The notes: generated by a model not told the origin, from the letters alone. A DNA stretch of 64,000 nucleotides from Fremontodendron californicum (GCA_030761205.1 JAULJL010000002.1:21369010-21433009); one strand, 5' to 3'. Numbered from the stretch's first letter, positions 10,997-23,327 are shown. Numbers and translations: made by a program.

Positions 10997-12486
10997 TGTG
11001 ATAACTCGTATAATTATATAGTTTTTAGTTATGTTTTATTATTGTTTTGTGTCAAATACGAGTTATTATTGCTTAGTCTAATTGTTTTTATGATCTTTTA
11101 TATTTTTATGTAATTTGGTGTTTTTCACGAGTTTCTTTGAGTGATTTCAGATTACTAGGTTAAATCAAGAATTAAGGGCAAATCCAATTCAGTTCCAGTT
11201 CCGACACCTTTTGCCATATCAGCTATATCTGGAGTTTCACCTAATCATTAAGGCTGAAATTTTGACAGTGCAAAGTTAAGAGGCATATCTATCTTTTTCA
11301 TGTTTTACACTTCTTGAAACGGAGTCGTTTTCCCTACCGAAATCAACCATCAAGTTGGCTGATGTGCAATGACGTCTGTTCTGCACCGTTTTGGTATTTT
11401 GACCATATCTTCCGATCCACATGAGCAAATGATCTGATTCCAACGGCTATGGATCATTAACTGATAGGGGCATATTTGTCTAGAAGACCATTTGATCAGA
11501 TCGAGCCTCCAACATTGACAAAATCGACCATCAAGCTGGCTGATCAGAATTGTCATACAACATGACGAAAATTGTTAGAAAAATGCACCCACCTATTATA
11601 CCTACCTTTGAAATTTATAAAGCTTGTCTCTTTTCATTTAGCTCTCCAAAATGTGTATAAATAGAGGGCCTTGGATGAGTATTAGGAACATTAGACATTG
11701 GTAGGATATTAGCCATTGTAATAAAATTCTCTAAGTTTTCTTCTTTTTTCCTTTCTCTAGTTTTCTTTTTCTTTATTTACTTATGCTTCTTACATTTCTT
11801 TTCATTTTATTCATATCTAGTATGTGTTGCTAATCATATTGTTGAGGTGATGAGGTGAAGCTTTTGGTAAATGCTAAGGTTAGTCTCTTAAACATGAGCT
11901 AAAATGAATCATCATTTATAAACATTAGTATAGATAATATTTTCTTTTGGTTTAAAATCATACTTGCAAAATAGGGATCTTGATTCATTATTGACAATGA
12001 AAATGGCACAGTAAATGCTTGGTTTCATAACCTTGATTTGTTGTAGACATATACCTTGGCATAAGGAATGCTTGGACTCTTTTTATGAGTTTTGAGGATA
12101 CCAAATGAACATAATATCATATGCTATGGACGTTGGACAATTTGGACTGAATTGCTAAACCTTTCGATTGGAACCTCCTTTATGTGTGGATTTCAATTGT
12201 GTAATAAAACAAGATTAATCTTAGCATAACACCAAGAGTGGATTCTCTAACCTCAACATCTTTTCTTATTGTTTTTTATATCTTGTTTAATTTCTTTTAT
12301 GTTATTTTGTTTATTTTGTTCTCTAATATCTTGTTTATCTTGTTTTGTTGTTGATTCCCTAATATCTTGTTTACTTTCTTTTTCTTATATATTTATAAAC
12401 TTATACTTACTAATACGCTTCCCTGTGGTTCGACCTCGGACACCCGAGAATTTATTACTTGAACATAACCTGCACTTGGGTTTACA
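10997..12486 (+). repeat. 3' LTR of the Athila-like element
   Basis: Starts TGTGATAACTCG just after the purine tract. The end is placed near TTTACA, after CCCTGTGGTTCGACCTCGG and CCTGCACTTGGG, a common 3' LTR ending in this group. The end is uncertain by some bases because the 5' LTR is not in the window. Chromovirus gag starts immediately afterwards. No gene seen inside. Confidence 0.65.
11656..11664 (+). promoter_or_regulatory. TATA box of the Athila-like LTR
   Basis: TATAAATAG followed by AGGGCC, about 660 bp into the LTR. Confidence 0.6.
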
Positions 12487-13372
12487 ACTCTTAATTGAGT
12501 CTCCATCATGTACCATCTCACAATACCACGATCTGTTTGAGTCTTTGTTGGGGAAGGTAGATTTGACTGAACAATATGCAGTCAGTTTCTCTCTCAATGG
12601 ATTGAAGGGCACCATACAGAAACCAGTAAAGATGTTCTTGCCCAAGACATTAACCCATGCATTTGCATTATCCCAACTAGAAGAATCAACCCTTGCGATA
12701 GTGCACAAAGATCTCAACCCTGCATACAAGAAACCTCCCCTACTACCTACACCTACCTATCCCCCAAGAATGGCACCCAGAACTCAAGCTCTATTACCCA
12801 CTCCTAGCTACCCTGCCAAGAATCCTCCTTTCACTGACAGGAACACCAAAATTCGATCCAGTGTAGAGTTTGATGAAAAAAGGGCAAAAGGTCTTTGTTT
12901 TTGGTGTGATGAAAGATATGAAATTAGGCATAAGAGCAAGCACAAACAATTGTTTTTGATTGAGTTGAACAACTGTGATGAGGAAGATATCGATGACAAC
13001 AATGGGGTGAACAATGAGGTGATAGAACTGGAGGAGGATGAAAACCCTCAGATTTTAGTATATGCCATGAGTGGCATAGCACCCAAGGGCTATAAGACAA
13101 TGAGAGTCACTGGATGTGCCAAGAAAAAGCCATTGCATATACTGATCGACTTAGGGAGCACACACAATTTCTTAGATCTGGAAATGGCCAAGAAATTGGG
13201 ATGTCAGATTGTGAGTATTGGGCTACTGAAGGTGGATGTGGCAAATGGAAACAGCTTGCTTGTGCATACATATGTAAGGACCTGGCTTGGACTTTACAAG
13301 GCACCACGTTCATTACAGACGTGCTCTTACTTCCATTGGGAAGTTTTGACATGGTATTAGTGGTTCAAGAAC
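12487..13372 (+). pseudogene. chromovirus gag C-terminus and protease remnant
   Basis: The frame opens directly at the Athila LTR junction and reads the end of gag: YHDLFESLLGKV, then LTHAFALSQLEE, typical of chromoviral gag. A Pro-rich spacer and a knuckle-like GLCFWCDERYEIRH follow, in which a Cys expected after the His is a Ser. The protease core reads LIDLGSTHNFLD where the family has D-S/T-G, so the catalytic triad is damaged. The frame is lost near 13250 and continues in another phase. Codons before 12487 belong to the LTR, so no real start codon exists. Confidence 0.8.
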
Positions 13373-15001
13373 TTGAAGATGGAATTCACCACTAAAGGCA
13401 AGAGACACGTATTGAGAGGGGGTCAACAACAAACTGAATTGAAAACTATCTCCAGAAAGAGACTGAGTAAGCTTATACCAAAGTCATCTCATTGCAATTT
13501 GATTCAGTTATGTCATTTAAGCATGGATGATGATGAACCCTGCACATTGAATGCTATTAAAGTTGTTGATAACAAGAGTGAACAGCTGCCAGAAGGAGTA
13601 GAGGAACTCTTAGACAGTTATGCTGGGTTGTTTGAGGAACCATAATGCTTGTCTCCACATAGGGGCCCCAATCATAGGATCATCCTCAAGGAACGCATCA
13701 CAACTATTAATGTACGACCCTACAGACATTCCTCCCTACAGAAGGATGTCATAGAGAAAATGGTGCAGGAATTGTTGCATAATGGCTTTATCCAACACAG
13801 CAACAGTCTTTTCTCTTCTCTAGTGGTATTGGTCAAGAAGAAGGATGGCACTTGGCGTATGTGTCTCGATTTGAATAAGAACACTGTCAAGGACAAGTAT
13901 CCTATTCCAGTGATAGAAGAGTTATTGGAGGAGCTGCATGGTTCTACACTGTTTTCGAAGATTGACCTTAGGTCAGGGTACCACCAAATTTGTATGCATC
14001 CAACTGATGTGAGCAAGACTGCCTTCAAGACCCATGATGGCCACTACGAGTTCCTGGTGATGCCGTTTGGACTCACAAACGCCCCATTCACATTTTACAG
14101 CCTGATGAATAACATCTTCAGACCTTACTTAAGGAAGTTTACACTTGTTTTCTTTGATGACATCTTGATTTACAGCAAAAATCTGGGTGATCACCTACAG
14201 CATCTTGAACTGGTATTTCAAAAGCTTCAGCAACATTCTTTGTTTGCTAGGAAAAGTAAGTGTTACTTTGCTCAGCCTAGGGTGTAGTACCTAGGTCATG
14301 TCATCTCAACTGAAGGGGTTTCCACTAACCCCAAGAAAATTGAAGTAGTGCAGCAATGGCCAATACCTAGGAATGTAAGTCAGTTGAGAGGCTTCCCAGG
14401 CTTGACAGGATACTATAGAAGGTTTGTCAAGCATTATGGCCAAGTTTGCAAACCACTAACTGAGCTACTCAATAAGGACCAATTCCAATGGAATGAACAA
14501 GCTACCTTGGCTTTTCAGTCCCTTAAGAATACCATGATTTCCCCTCCTGTGTTGGCACTTCCAGATTTTTCTCAGTCCTTTGTGATTGAAACAGATGCTT
14601 CAAGCAGTGGTATTGGGGCAGTTTTGATGCAAAATGGTCACCCAATAGCCTATATAAGCAAAACATTTTCCCTTAGACACCAAGCTCTCTTTGTTTATGA
14701 GAAGGAATTACTGGCTATAGTACATGCAATGACTAAATGGCACCATTATCTCAATGGTAGACACTTTAGCATCAAGACTGATCACCAGAGTCTTGGCTAC
14801 CTATTGCAGCAAAGAGTCACTACTCCAAGCCAGCATTCATGGCTAACCAAGCTAATAGGATACGATTATGATACTAGCTACAAGAAGGGAAAAGAGAATG
14901 TGGCAGTTGATGCCTTGTCCAGGATACATTCGAATGAGATATTGCTTATGGCAATATTGAGCATCTCAACAGATTTGTTTTCTCTGATCCAGGCCAGTTA
15001 G
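13373..15001 (+). pseudogene. chromovirus reverse transcriptase and RNase H remnant
   Basis: Linker (13373-13645), a stop, then [46 protein letters not shown] and the catalytic [10 protein letters not shown] (about 14152). A stop at about 14285 splits RT from its thumb (YLGHVIS, then LRGFPGLTGYYRRFVKHYG). RNase H follows with ETDASSSGIGAVL, YEKELLAIVHAM and KTDHQSLGYLL, ending at a stop near 15001. Catalytic residues of RT and RNase H are present, but the chain is broken in at least three places. Confidence 0.9.
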
Positions 15002-16392
15002 GATGCAGATGAACAGTTAAAGCAGTTGATTTCCCAGTTGCAACAAGGCATCTTACCAGGGTCCATCTACACTTGGAAGGAGGGGCAGCATAGAAGGAAG
15101 GGAAGGCTTGTAGTTGGCAATGATCCTCAGCTACAAGTCAGAATTATCCACTTGTTCCACAGCAGTTGCATAGGAGGGACATTCAGGAATGCTAGGAACA
15201 GTTAAGAGGCTGACCTCCCTATTCTTTTGAAAGGGGTTAGAGAAGCAAGTCAGACAATTCATCAGGGAATGTGATGTCTGCCAGAGGTTCAAATACGATG
15301 CCAATGCTTCACCAGGGTTTCTGCAACCTTTGCCCATACCTACTGAAGCATGGTCTTATGTGAGCATGGATTTCATCGAAGGCTTACCCCTATCCTTTGG
15401 TAAATCAGTCATTTTGGTAGTAGTGGACAAATTGACTAAATATGCTCATTTTATTGGTCTATCTCACCCTTATACAGCTTTGACCGTAGCTAAATCTTAC
15501 ATGGATTATGTATTCAAGCTTCATGGAATGCCGAATGCCATTATCAGTTATAGGGACTCGGTCTTCCTCAGTAACTTTTGGCAAGACCTTTTCAGGTTGC
15601 AAGAGGTGGATCTTCACATGTCTTCAGCCTACCATCCTCAGACTGATGGCCAAACAGAGGTTGTTAATCGTTGTCTGGAAACTTACTTGCATTGCACTTC
15701 GGGTGATCAACCAAAATCCTGGAGCAAATGGCTTCCCTTAGCTGAGTGGTGGTATAATTCTTGTCATCACTCTGCAATCAACACTACTCCATTTGAAGCC
15801 CTATGTGGTTATCCTCGTCCATTGCATGTCCCTTATTTCCCAGGAGATTCCCAGGTACACACAGTGGATGCCAACTTACAAGCTCGAGAGGAAATGTTAC
15901 AGCTGTTGAAATACCATCTGGGGAGAGCTCAACAAAAGATGAAACAACAGGCAGATAAGCATCGAAGTGATAGACAATTTGCTGCTGGATTGGGTCTATC
16001 TAAAGTTACAACCATATAGGTAAATCTCTTTGGCTAATAGACAATTCCAGAGTCTGGCTCCTCGATATTTTGGACCATATCAAATAACAGACAAGGTTGG
16101 AGAAGTAGCTTATCGATTGGCCTTACCACCTCAGGCTAAGCTGCATCCTGTCTTTCATGTGTCTCAATTGAAGAAGAGTGTAGGCCCTCTAGCAACTGTC
16201 CACTCCCATTTACCAGTTCCTGGTAGTACAACTTCATTAGAACCTTAGAAGGTATTGGCTAGAAGAATGGTAAAAAGAGGTAACCAGCCTGCTACACAAG
16301 TATTGGTCCATTGGATGAATTCCTTTGAGGAGGATGCAACTTGGGAGTATCTGCATGACTTCCAGCACATGTTCCCTCAATTTCAGCCTTGA
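15002..16392 (+). pseudogene. chromovirus integrase and chromodomain remnant
   Basis: A zinc-binding HHCC region is recognisable across a frameshift (about 15130-15300; ECDVCQRFKYDA). The integrase core spans about 15330-15960: YVSMDFIEGLP carries the first Asp and DGQTEVVNR the Glu, but the second-Asp motif reads SYRDSVF where SDRD is usual, so a catalytic Asp is lost. After stops near 16017 comes the C-terminal part with YFGPYQITDKVGEVAYRLALP and HPVFHVSQLKK, then a further stop and a chromodomain-like VLVHWMNSFEEDATWE (about 16300-16350). In active relatives the chromodomain steers insertion to heterochromatin. Confidence 0.88.
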
Positions 16393-16421
16393 GGACAAGG
16401 CTCGTCTTATGGGGAAGGGAT

Positions 16422-16736
16422 TGATGCATGTGAAGTGTAAAAGCTACCGTTAGAAGTTAGTTCAAGTTAGTTACACAGCTGTCAGCTAGTTAGTTAGTAG
16501 CAGGCAATTAGCAATCAGTTAGTGACAGTTAATTTTGTTAATTCTTTTATTGATTTTAAATTGTATATACAGGGGTTGTTTTACAGAATAAATTCATTGA
16601 TGAATAATACAATCTTGATCTTCCTCTTTATTTCCTCTCTTTTCTTTATCTTCTTTGCTGAGAGTTTGTTGTAAGCATTCTCGAGGATTGTTCTTATTCC
16701 CAGTTCTCTTGAGCTGCTTTCCTTTACTAGTCAACA
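16422..16736 (+). repeat. 3' LTR of the chromovirus (~315 bp)
   Basis: Starts TGATGCATGTGAAG right after a polypurine tract (GGGGAAGGGAT, 16411-16421). It contains a TATA-like GTATATACAGG (about 16563-16573) and a T/C-rich end. The end is placed at TCAACA but is uncertain, as no 5' LTR is present for comparison. Confidence 0.65.
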
Positions 16737-18057
16737 TATTTACTTGCACTAGTGTGAGGCATTGAGGGGCGATGACGATGGTAGAGGCGCAGGCCGCAGG
16801 GTAAAGTAGACTTGAGAAGACGAGAAGCTGCAACTTGCAGAAGGTAGCAAGCCAACAACCAGTCAACCACGAAGAGGTATTAAAGAAGAGTGAGTGGGGA
16901 CTGTGAAGTGGGTCTTGGGACTTTAGGTGTCATTGGGATTTGAGTTTTGAGAATTTTGGGAAGAATAAGTGTGTCTGTTGGGGGGGTGGGTGGGTGTGGG
17001 ATGGGTGGGTTGGGAGTGAGTCTTGGGGGAGATGAATGATGGCCTGATGGGTGAATGGGCTAGACCCAAGTAACTATTTTAGGAAAATTTTTAGGGTACT
17101 TTTCTTGGGGAAAAATTTTAGGAAATTTTTTATAAAAAATTTTATTATATGATTTTATTTGGAAACTTATTTAGGAATTTTAGTAGAAATGAATTTTGTA
17201 CAATTTAAATGAAAAATAGTTAAAATTAAATAATTATATATTAATTTTATTATTTATTAAGTTATTATTTTGTATTTAAATTTGAGTAATTTTTTATGTT
17301 TTGGTATTTGTATTGTAGTTAATTATTAATATTTTTAGAAATTCATATATAAGAATGAATACTTTTCTAAATATTTTATCATAATGATGAAAAATTATAA
17401 ATTACTTTTTTCTCATGTAAATAAAAAATTATAAACTACTTTAAAAATCATTAAAAATGAGTTTTTATACTTATAACTATAATTGTTATGTTTTATAATA
17501 AGTTGTGCAAATTTCAAAAAAATTCACGACCGCGATGATCGTAATGACCGCGATAGCATCCGTTATGTCCCAACCGTGACAAACGTAATGCGACTGAAAA
17601 TGCGACCGCAATTTAAATCCCTGCTAATAATTGCTATCTGGTTTTTGAAGAATAGTGAGACATAGGAATGTAGGAATGAAGGATTGGATAGCAAAGTGAT
17701 GATTGTGGCCTTACATTGCAGTTACTGAGCTGAAACTGAATCCTATAATTGCTGACATCAATATATTAAGTAGTCATTGTTGGTATAAATAAAAAAAAAA
17801 AGAAGAAAAAAAAAAAGAGATAGAGAGGATAAAAGTGAAGAAAAATAGTATATTAATCTTCGGGTGGTGACTTTTACTATAAATTTTCTATACAGAAAAA
17901 ATGGAGAAAAAAGTATAGAGAATTTTACATTAAGTTAGATTATATATATATATATATATATACACTTTGAATGCAAAACTGAGGTTAACCGTTTTCAGTC
18001 AACAAAGTCAGAAAGCTATTGTCTTGTATACTAGCCATCATCATATGTTGTTGCCTC
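16737..18057 (+). other. spacer with G-run cluster and AT-rich stretch
   Basis: No gene recognised. A cluster of eight G runs lies at 16980-17029 and could form a G-quadruplex. The part 17090-17500 is very AT-rich. A short CpG-containing stretch at about 17525-17610 (CGACCGCGATGATCG and similar) resembles small DNA-transposon debris but has no clear ends. The spacer ends near the SAUR stop codon. Confidence 0.5.
17939..17963. repeat. (TA)n microsatellite
   Basis: About twelve uninterrupted TA units downstream of the SAUR gene. Confidence 0.9.
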
Positions 18058-18336
18058 TCATGGGCCATTCAAACTACATGCAAGTTCAATGAAGGCTTCT
18101 TCTGCATGCGGGATTGTGAGACCACCCATTGGATGATCAAAGCCAAACTCCTCTTCAGCCTGATTTAGCAGTTCTTGAAATGAAGGGTGCTTTAAGAATG
18201 AAACTGGAATTATAAACCGCCTCTTTCGGGATTCACCAACATAAACAGCAAGGTGGCCTTTGGTTATTTCTAAAGCTGCTGTCACCCTTCGGATAATCTG
18301 CTTGGCGTGGACAAATGTAGGTACTCGCAAACCCAT
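18058..18336 (-). CDS. SAUR family protein (small auxin-up RNA)
   Basis: 92-aa single-exon gene, the only ordinary host gene seen. Seen: N-terminal MGLRVPTFVHAKQIIRR, then the SAUR domain from about residue 24 with KGHLAVYVGESRKRRFIIPV, FLKHPSFQELLNQAEEEFGF and HPMGGLTIPHAEEAFIEL. Length and motif order match the ~90-aa SAUR class that often lies in clusters and is auxin-induced; no second copy is in the window. SAURs of this class inhibit PP2C.D phosphatases, which activates plasma-membrane H+-ATPases and promotes cell expansion (family knowledge). The first Met is the start; a TATA box lies about 110 bp upstream. No stop or frameshift. The surrounding transposons may affect its expression (inference). 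Confidence 0.94.
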   Translation of the reverse strand: MGLRVPTFVHAKQIIRRVTAALEITKGHLAVYVGESRKRRFIIPVSFLKHPSFQELLNQAEEEFGFDHPMGGLTIPHAEEAFIELACSLNGP

Positions 18337-18446
18337 AACTCTTATGTCACTGAAAAAATGTAATGGCAGGATATGTATCTCTAAGACTTCTTAATATCTA
18401 ATGCATAAAAATATGTATTGGACAGTGGGAAGCACCCTTTCTACTA

Positions 18447-18456
18447 GTATATATAG
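18447..18456 (-). promoter_or_regulatory. TATA box of the SAUR gene
   Basis: CTATATATAC on the minus strand, about 110 bp upstream of the SAUR start codon, which leaves room for a leader of roughly 80 bp. Confidence 0.65.
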
Positions 18457-19262
18457 ATAAAATGGTAAATCCTAGTGTCCTATATTCCTGTGATTAAGTG
18501 AAGCAAAACTTGTCAATGTGGTCGATTGACATACATCATGAGAGCGCAATCACAATTCACATGGATTTGCCTACCAGAAAGTAAACAAAGTTATATAAAA
18601 TTTCCATATTGTTTTCTATTATTTTGAGATTTATGATCATAACCTTCCACTTCATAGAACAACCTAGAGGCCGTCTCACACTGAATTGATATTTGTTTGG
18701 ACCAGCTGCTGGTAATTTAATACCCCAGTTTTATTATTGGATCAATTGTAGGGACAATTATGTGAATTAGTCTATATCATCATATATAGTCACACTATCA
18801 AAACAGATTACAATCTCTACCCTGTTTATTTTCTGCACCGCCAGACACAAGAACAAGTGAGCCGATCAGGTCATGTGATGATAAGAACTAGGACCTAATC
18901 CGAAGGGATGAAAGATTTAATGGGAACATTAAGCCCCATAACATGTGATATTGTTCTCAGAATGGTCAAATCCAGCAAAAAATGTCAAAGATATAAGGAA
19001 ATATATTATTTCATTCTATCAGTCAACTTAGAAATATTTACAGGTGCAGAAAGACTAGAAAAATATAAAAAATTAATAATTTCAAGCTACATGCCATGAA
19101 TTATCTATTTATTTATTTATTTATTTATTCCTTTTTCTTTGAGGTTCCTTGAACAATTTCGCACCATTTGTGCATGCATGGAATTCCTCAGTTGAATCTA
19201 TGAGTAATCATTTGACTTGTTCAAAGATTTTTGTCATCAGAAAGGAGATCTTACTCAACCAC
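18457..19262. other. SAUR upstream region and spacer
   Basis: No further gene seen. Contains an (ATTT)n stretch at about 19108-19131. I found no convincing full TGTCTC auxin-response element close to the TATA box; short TGTC cores occur but are expected by chance. Confidence 0.4.
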
Positions 19263-19962
19263 CACTGGACTTATTCCGTCGGTAAATAATTTTTCAGTGA
19301 CGGAATTTAAAACATTATCGACGAAATTCTGTGGGTAATTTTTTCCATATTACCGACGGATTATTTGAGCATTACCCACGAAAATATTATATTACCGATG
19401 GAATATTAGTGACCGACTAATTTTGTCGGTAATTTCCATCGGTAAAACTTTGGCACGAACAGCCTAGATTCCTGCCAAAATTTCACCGATGGAATTACCA
19501 TAATTACCGACGGAAATTCCGTCGGTAATAAAAAAAGTATGGATTTTGAAATTGGTAATAAATAAAAATTTATTACCAAATTAATTAAAAAATATAAAAA
19601 TTGAACGGTCAAAAACTATTACCGACGGAATATCCGTCAGTAATATGAGTATTCCGTCGGTGATACATTTTCAGTCGGTAATACATTACCGATGGAACAT
19701 TTATATTACCGACGGAATTTGCATATTACTGATGGAATATCCGTCGGTAATACTATTTCACGGATTCTTATGTGCAATAAATGCAAATTTCAAATCAGAA
19801 CGTTCAAAAATTATTACCGACAGACTATCCATCGGTAATATTTATATTCCATCGGTAATACATTATCACCGATGGATGGAATTTGAATTCCCGCCTAAAG
19901 TATTACAGACGGAATTTCGTCAGTAATAATCCTATTCCGTCGGTGATAGTCTCGGGCATAAC
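19263..19962. repeat. subterminal repeats of the CACTA-type element
   Basis: More than fifteen direct and inverted copies of ATTACCGACGGAAT and its variants, some as adjacent inverted pairs (19503-19529, about 19618-19645, about 19724-19751). Arrays of short subterminal motifs that bind the element's own DNA-binding protein are a hallmark of En/Spm elements. Confidence 0.85.
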
Positions 19963-20194
19963 TAAAGCCCGAGACTTCTTCTTCCCCATTTTCTTTCTTT
20001 CTTTCTTTCTCTCATTCTCTGTTTCTCTCTTTTGGTCCGACCGTCCCCTGCTGTCCGTCCGACCATCCCCCATTGTTCGACTCTCCCCGCCATCGCTGTT
20101 GCGCGTGCCACCAGCTGTCCGACCGTCCCCGCCATCGTTGAGGCGTCCGACCACCGCGCTTGGTTCAAAGTTTAACTTTCGAGGTGATTTTTAA

Positions 20195-21541
20195 TCCAAA
20201 ATATCTTTTTAATCCGAAAATATCTTTTTAATCCGAAAATCTGAATGTGTTGGTTGTTAGGTGAAATCACACCTGGTTCAGATTTTGCTGGAATTGCTGG
20301 AATGGCGCCTGATTCAAGTTTTGCTAACATTATTCAGGTGATGTAGCCTTCAGTTCAATTGATGAGTTCAAGCATTTGTCTTTGTGGTGTGGTTGTGAAA
20401 AAACATGACTTTTATTTTGATTGTAGATATGCTATTGTAAAACATGCTTTATGTTGGAATGTACTTAATTGTTGATATGTGGCCAACAGTTATAAAGTCA
20501 AATTATGAATTTTTTTTTTCAAGGCCAAATTAGATTAAATGTGAATACAACAAAACACCTATATATTATATAGATATATATATTAAAATGAAAAATACTA
20601 ATAATATATATATTCATTAGTTCGATTCAAAATTTATGCATTTGTTAATGGAATTTTAATATATTATTATTGTGAAAAAAAATATTAACATAATGATAAT
20701 TTATTATTTAACATTATTGATATTTTAAGGTTTTAATTTTAAGAAATATAAGAAATTTTATCTAATTAATACAATATTTTAACTCCATAAAATTAATATT
20801 TTAAAAATAATTTAATATAATATTTCTTCAAAAGTGAGATTGATATAACTAATAATAATTTGAATTTAAACATATTAGAAAATAAAAGGAAAGTGCCAAT
20901 CTTAAATTTCTCAAAATTTAAGTAATCTTAACTCATAATAATTTGAATTTTAAAATAACTAAATGTGTTAAGTATCATGATCCTCGAAATAATTCAATTA
21001 ATATGACTCAATATATGTAGTAAACCGAGTCTATAATAACTCGAATTAAAATTACTTGAAATATGAGAATTTGATAAAAACAACCCAAATAATAATAATA
21101 ATAAAAAAAATCCAACCTAAACAACCTGAATTAATATATATATATATATGTAAGACTTTATACTTAATATCTTTTTTTTTCAAAATAAAAAGTATGTATT
21201 GTATATAAATATGTAATAACTTAAACAAAAATATTTTATTTTATTTTAATTATTTCTAAACTTTATTTCTAAGCAATATTTTTTTTTATTATGAAATTTT
21301 ATTTTAATTTATTATTTTAATTTAAGCACAATTAAATTTATTTTGTGGGAAATTTCTTTTTATTATGAAATTTCTTTTTTATGATTGTTAGTTATGAAAT
21401 TCTATAATGTGTTATTGAGATTATTTATTGTTATTGTTATTGTTCATTGTGATTGTTATTTTATTATGTTATTCTGTTTATTTATTAATAAATTTAATAT
21501 ATATCTATTAATAAATTTAATATTTTCATTTTACAGATAAA
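20195..21541 (+). other. AT-rich non-coding part of the CACTA-type element
   Basis: Strongly AT-rich and without coding potential. Likely the first intron and 5' untranslated region of the transposase gene, because a C-rich exon-like block precedes it and the coding exon starts at 21542. Confidence 0.45.
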
Positions 21542-23327
21542 ATGCGAGGCACAGGGCGTAAAACTATTGGAAAGAAGAAACAGAGTTCTATGTGGGATGC
21601 TTTTCGACCATCTGGAGGATCGTCCTCGGGGCATGCTACACCAGAGTTGCCACTTGTGTCTTCTCCCTCCTTACGGCCTCCACCGAGACAGTTGCCGCCT
21701 TATTCGGCTCCATCACCACATACTCCATCTGTAGTACCTCCATCGCCCCTGCATCCCTCTGCACTGCCTCCGTCTATAGTGGATCCGTCCATATTGCCTC
21801 CCTCTACAGTGGAACTGTCCATCGACTCCCGCTCCGCTGCCACGGCCGGCACTTACTCCGGTGACTCAGGCAGATCCTGCATTACAGGCGTCTACCTCAC
21901 CGCTGGATGAAATTTCACAATTTTTACTTAATGAGCCAGCACCGACGTATTTTGCGGATTATGGCATGGGGCAGCAGACAGAGGTACCTGCATCACATCT
22001 TACGCCGTCTATTGGTACTGCCACTGAGCAGAGGAAATGAGGTAGAGGTTGGACGAAAGGAATACCGACACCGAGTAATCCGGATGACAGGTTTCGACTT
22101 TCAATTCTTCAAAACACGTAAGTTAATAATATTTTGATAATTTCATTATTTGAGTAAAATAAATTAGTCCACTAACATGTATCCTTGATTTTAGGACTTT
22201 CACGGAGAGTTGTGTAAAATCGACCATTGCCTCCATCATCAGACAACACTATAACAGACCGTGGCCTACTTGGTCGAAGATACCTGTTGACGTGAAACTG
22301 TCTATGTGGACTATATTTGAGGTATGATTTGGTTAAAAGTCAAACTATAATTTAATTATGTTTAATACTATATTTTAATTCATAATGTCTCATTGTAGAG
22401 AAAATGCCAGTGGCTTCTCGAGCAGACACCATTGGTTAGGAAATTATGGGAGACCACATGCAAGGATCGGTTCAAGGACATGATGCATTTTGAGAGGGAC
22501 AATGCCATGTCATTCTTTCAAACGAATAGAATAGAAGACTACAAGGGTTACATGTATGATTGGATAGCAGTCGATATTTGAGATCAACTGATTGATAGCG
22601 TATGGAGTACCGACGCTTGAAAAAATAGGTCCCTAAAGGCCAAGGGTAATAGGAACACGGAGAAAGATGGCAGCATTACAAAGCACACTGGTGGATCAGT
22701 TCTTTTTCTAGTTACCGGTGAAAGAATGGTAAGATTTATTTTTGTTTTGCAATTTATTGTTTCAAAGTTTTATCATATAAACTATGTGAGTTTTTATTGG
22801 TTTAACATAATTTTCTCTATTATTTTAATTTGTAGTCACAAGAGTTGCAGCGCAACGTGACTTTCCTAGAGCTGTTTAACAAAACCCATAAACGTGCAAA
22901 GGGTCAAGGTGATTATGTAGACAACAAGTCTAAAGCTGTAATTGTAAGTATTTAACTTTATCAATACTTTATATATTACATTAATTGATTATACCAGATA
23001 TTTGTGTTTATGTACTTGTTCATTACAATGTCACATTTTTAATTGTTTAAATATTTAAATATTTGTGATTGTAGAAAAATTATACTGCTTTGTTGCAGCA
23101 AAAATATGGGGAAGATACGTCTTCATATCCCGATTTCGACCCTCAATCCTAGTCTAATGCTATTGGGGGCATTGAGACTACGCGGACGCATGTTTACGGG
23201 TTTGGAACGAGACCAAAGAGAGGGCAAATTTTAATCCACCCGGCAATCACCAAAGTTCAAATGCAGCCAGTTACGCTCCATGTGGTCCTGTACTACACAG
23301 CAGCCGGCAATCACCAAAGCTCGTCAC
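21542..23327 (+). pseudogene. Ptta/En/Spm-type transposase, broken, five exons
   Basis: Plant TNPA-like transposase of CACTA elements; the family protein binds the subterminal repeats. GT-AG boundaries fit exons 21542-22117, 22195-22321, 22399-22728, 22836-22943 and 23075 to the truncation. Exon 1 is Pro/Ser-rich after a basic start (MRGTGRKTIGKKK) and shifts frame near 21870, with a stop near 22037. Exon 2 reads IIRQHYNRPWPTWSKIP, exon 3 KLWETTCKDRFKDMM with two stops, exon 4 LFNKTHKRAKGQG, exon 5 LLQQKYGEDTSSYPDFDP and VYGFGTRPKRGQ with one stop. The order and motifs match the family. The 3' end is replaced by LTR sequence at about 23328. Confidence 0.8.

Larger units (their letters stand above)
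10607..12486 (+). mobile_element. Athila-like Ty3/gypsy element, 3' part
   Basis: Holds the last ~390 bp of an internal region, including GCTAGGGACTAGCAAC and a polypurine-like AAGTGTGGGAG, followed by an LTR starting TGTGATAACTCG. This arrangement is typical of Athila-type and related gypsy elements. The rest of the element would lie left of E1, outside the window, because E1 is inserted at 10606. No coding sequence remains here. Confidence 0.65.
12487..16736 (+). mobile_element. chromovirus (Ty3/gypsy, Reina-like), 5'-truncated and decayed
   Basis: Gag remnant, protease, RT, RNase H, integrase and a C-terminal chromodomain follow in the Ty3 order, then a short 3' LTR. The chromodomain-type end and ~0.3-kb LTR fit the Reina-like branch. 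The 5' LTR and most of gag are missing at the junction with the Athila-like LTR. Several stops and frameshifts make it inactive. It is the oldest element in the left nest. Confidence 0.85.
19263..23327 (+). mobile_element. CACTA/En-Spm-type DNA transposon, left part
   Basis: Starts near CACTGGAC (start uncertain), followed by ~700 bp of subterminal repeats, a C-rich first-exon-like stretch, a long AT-rich intron-like region (20200-21540) and a spliced transposase gene of the plant Ptta/En/Spm family. The right end is missing: at about 23328 the last exon runs into a truncated Ogre-type LTR. The transposase carries stops, so the element is inactive. Confidence 0.75.

Noticed and set aside
12269..12486. 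Start of the 363-aa ORF as a signal or membrane protein
   Set aside because: The hydrophobic N-terminus is Athila-like LTR sequence read through into chromovirus gag; a junction artefact.
17525..17610. CpG-containing motif stretch as a MITE
   Set aside because: No terminal inverted repeats or target duplication could be identified.
19883..20194. 103-aa ORF with hydrophobic and Pro-rich parts
   Set aside because: It runs from subterminal repeats through a CTTT-rich tract into a C-rich stretch of the CACTA-type element. A first non-coding exon is more likely.
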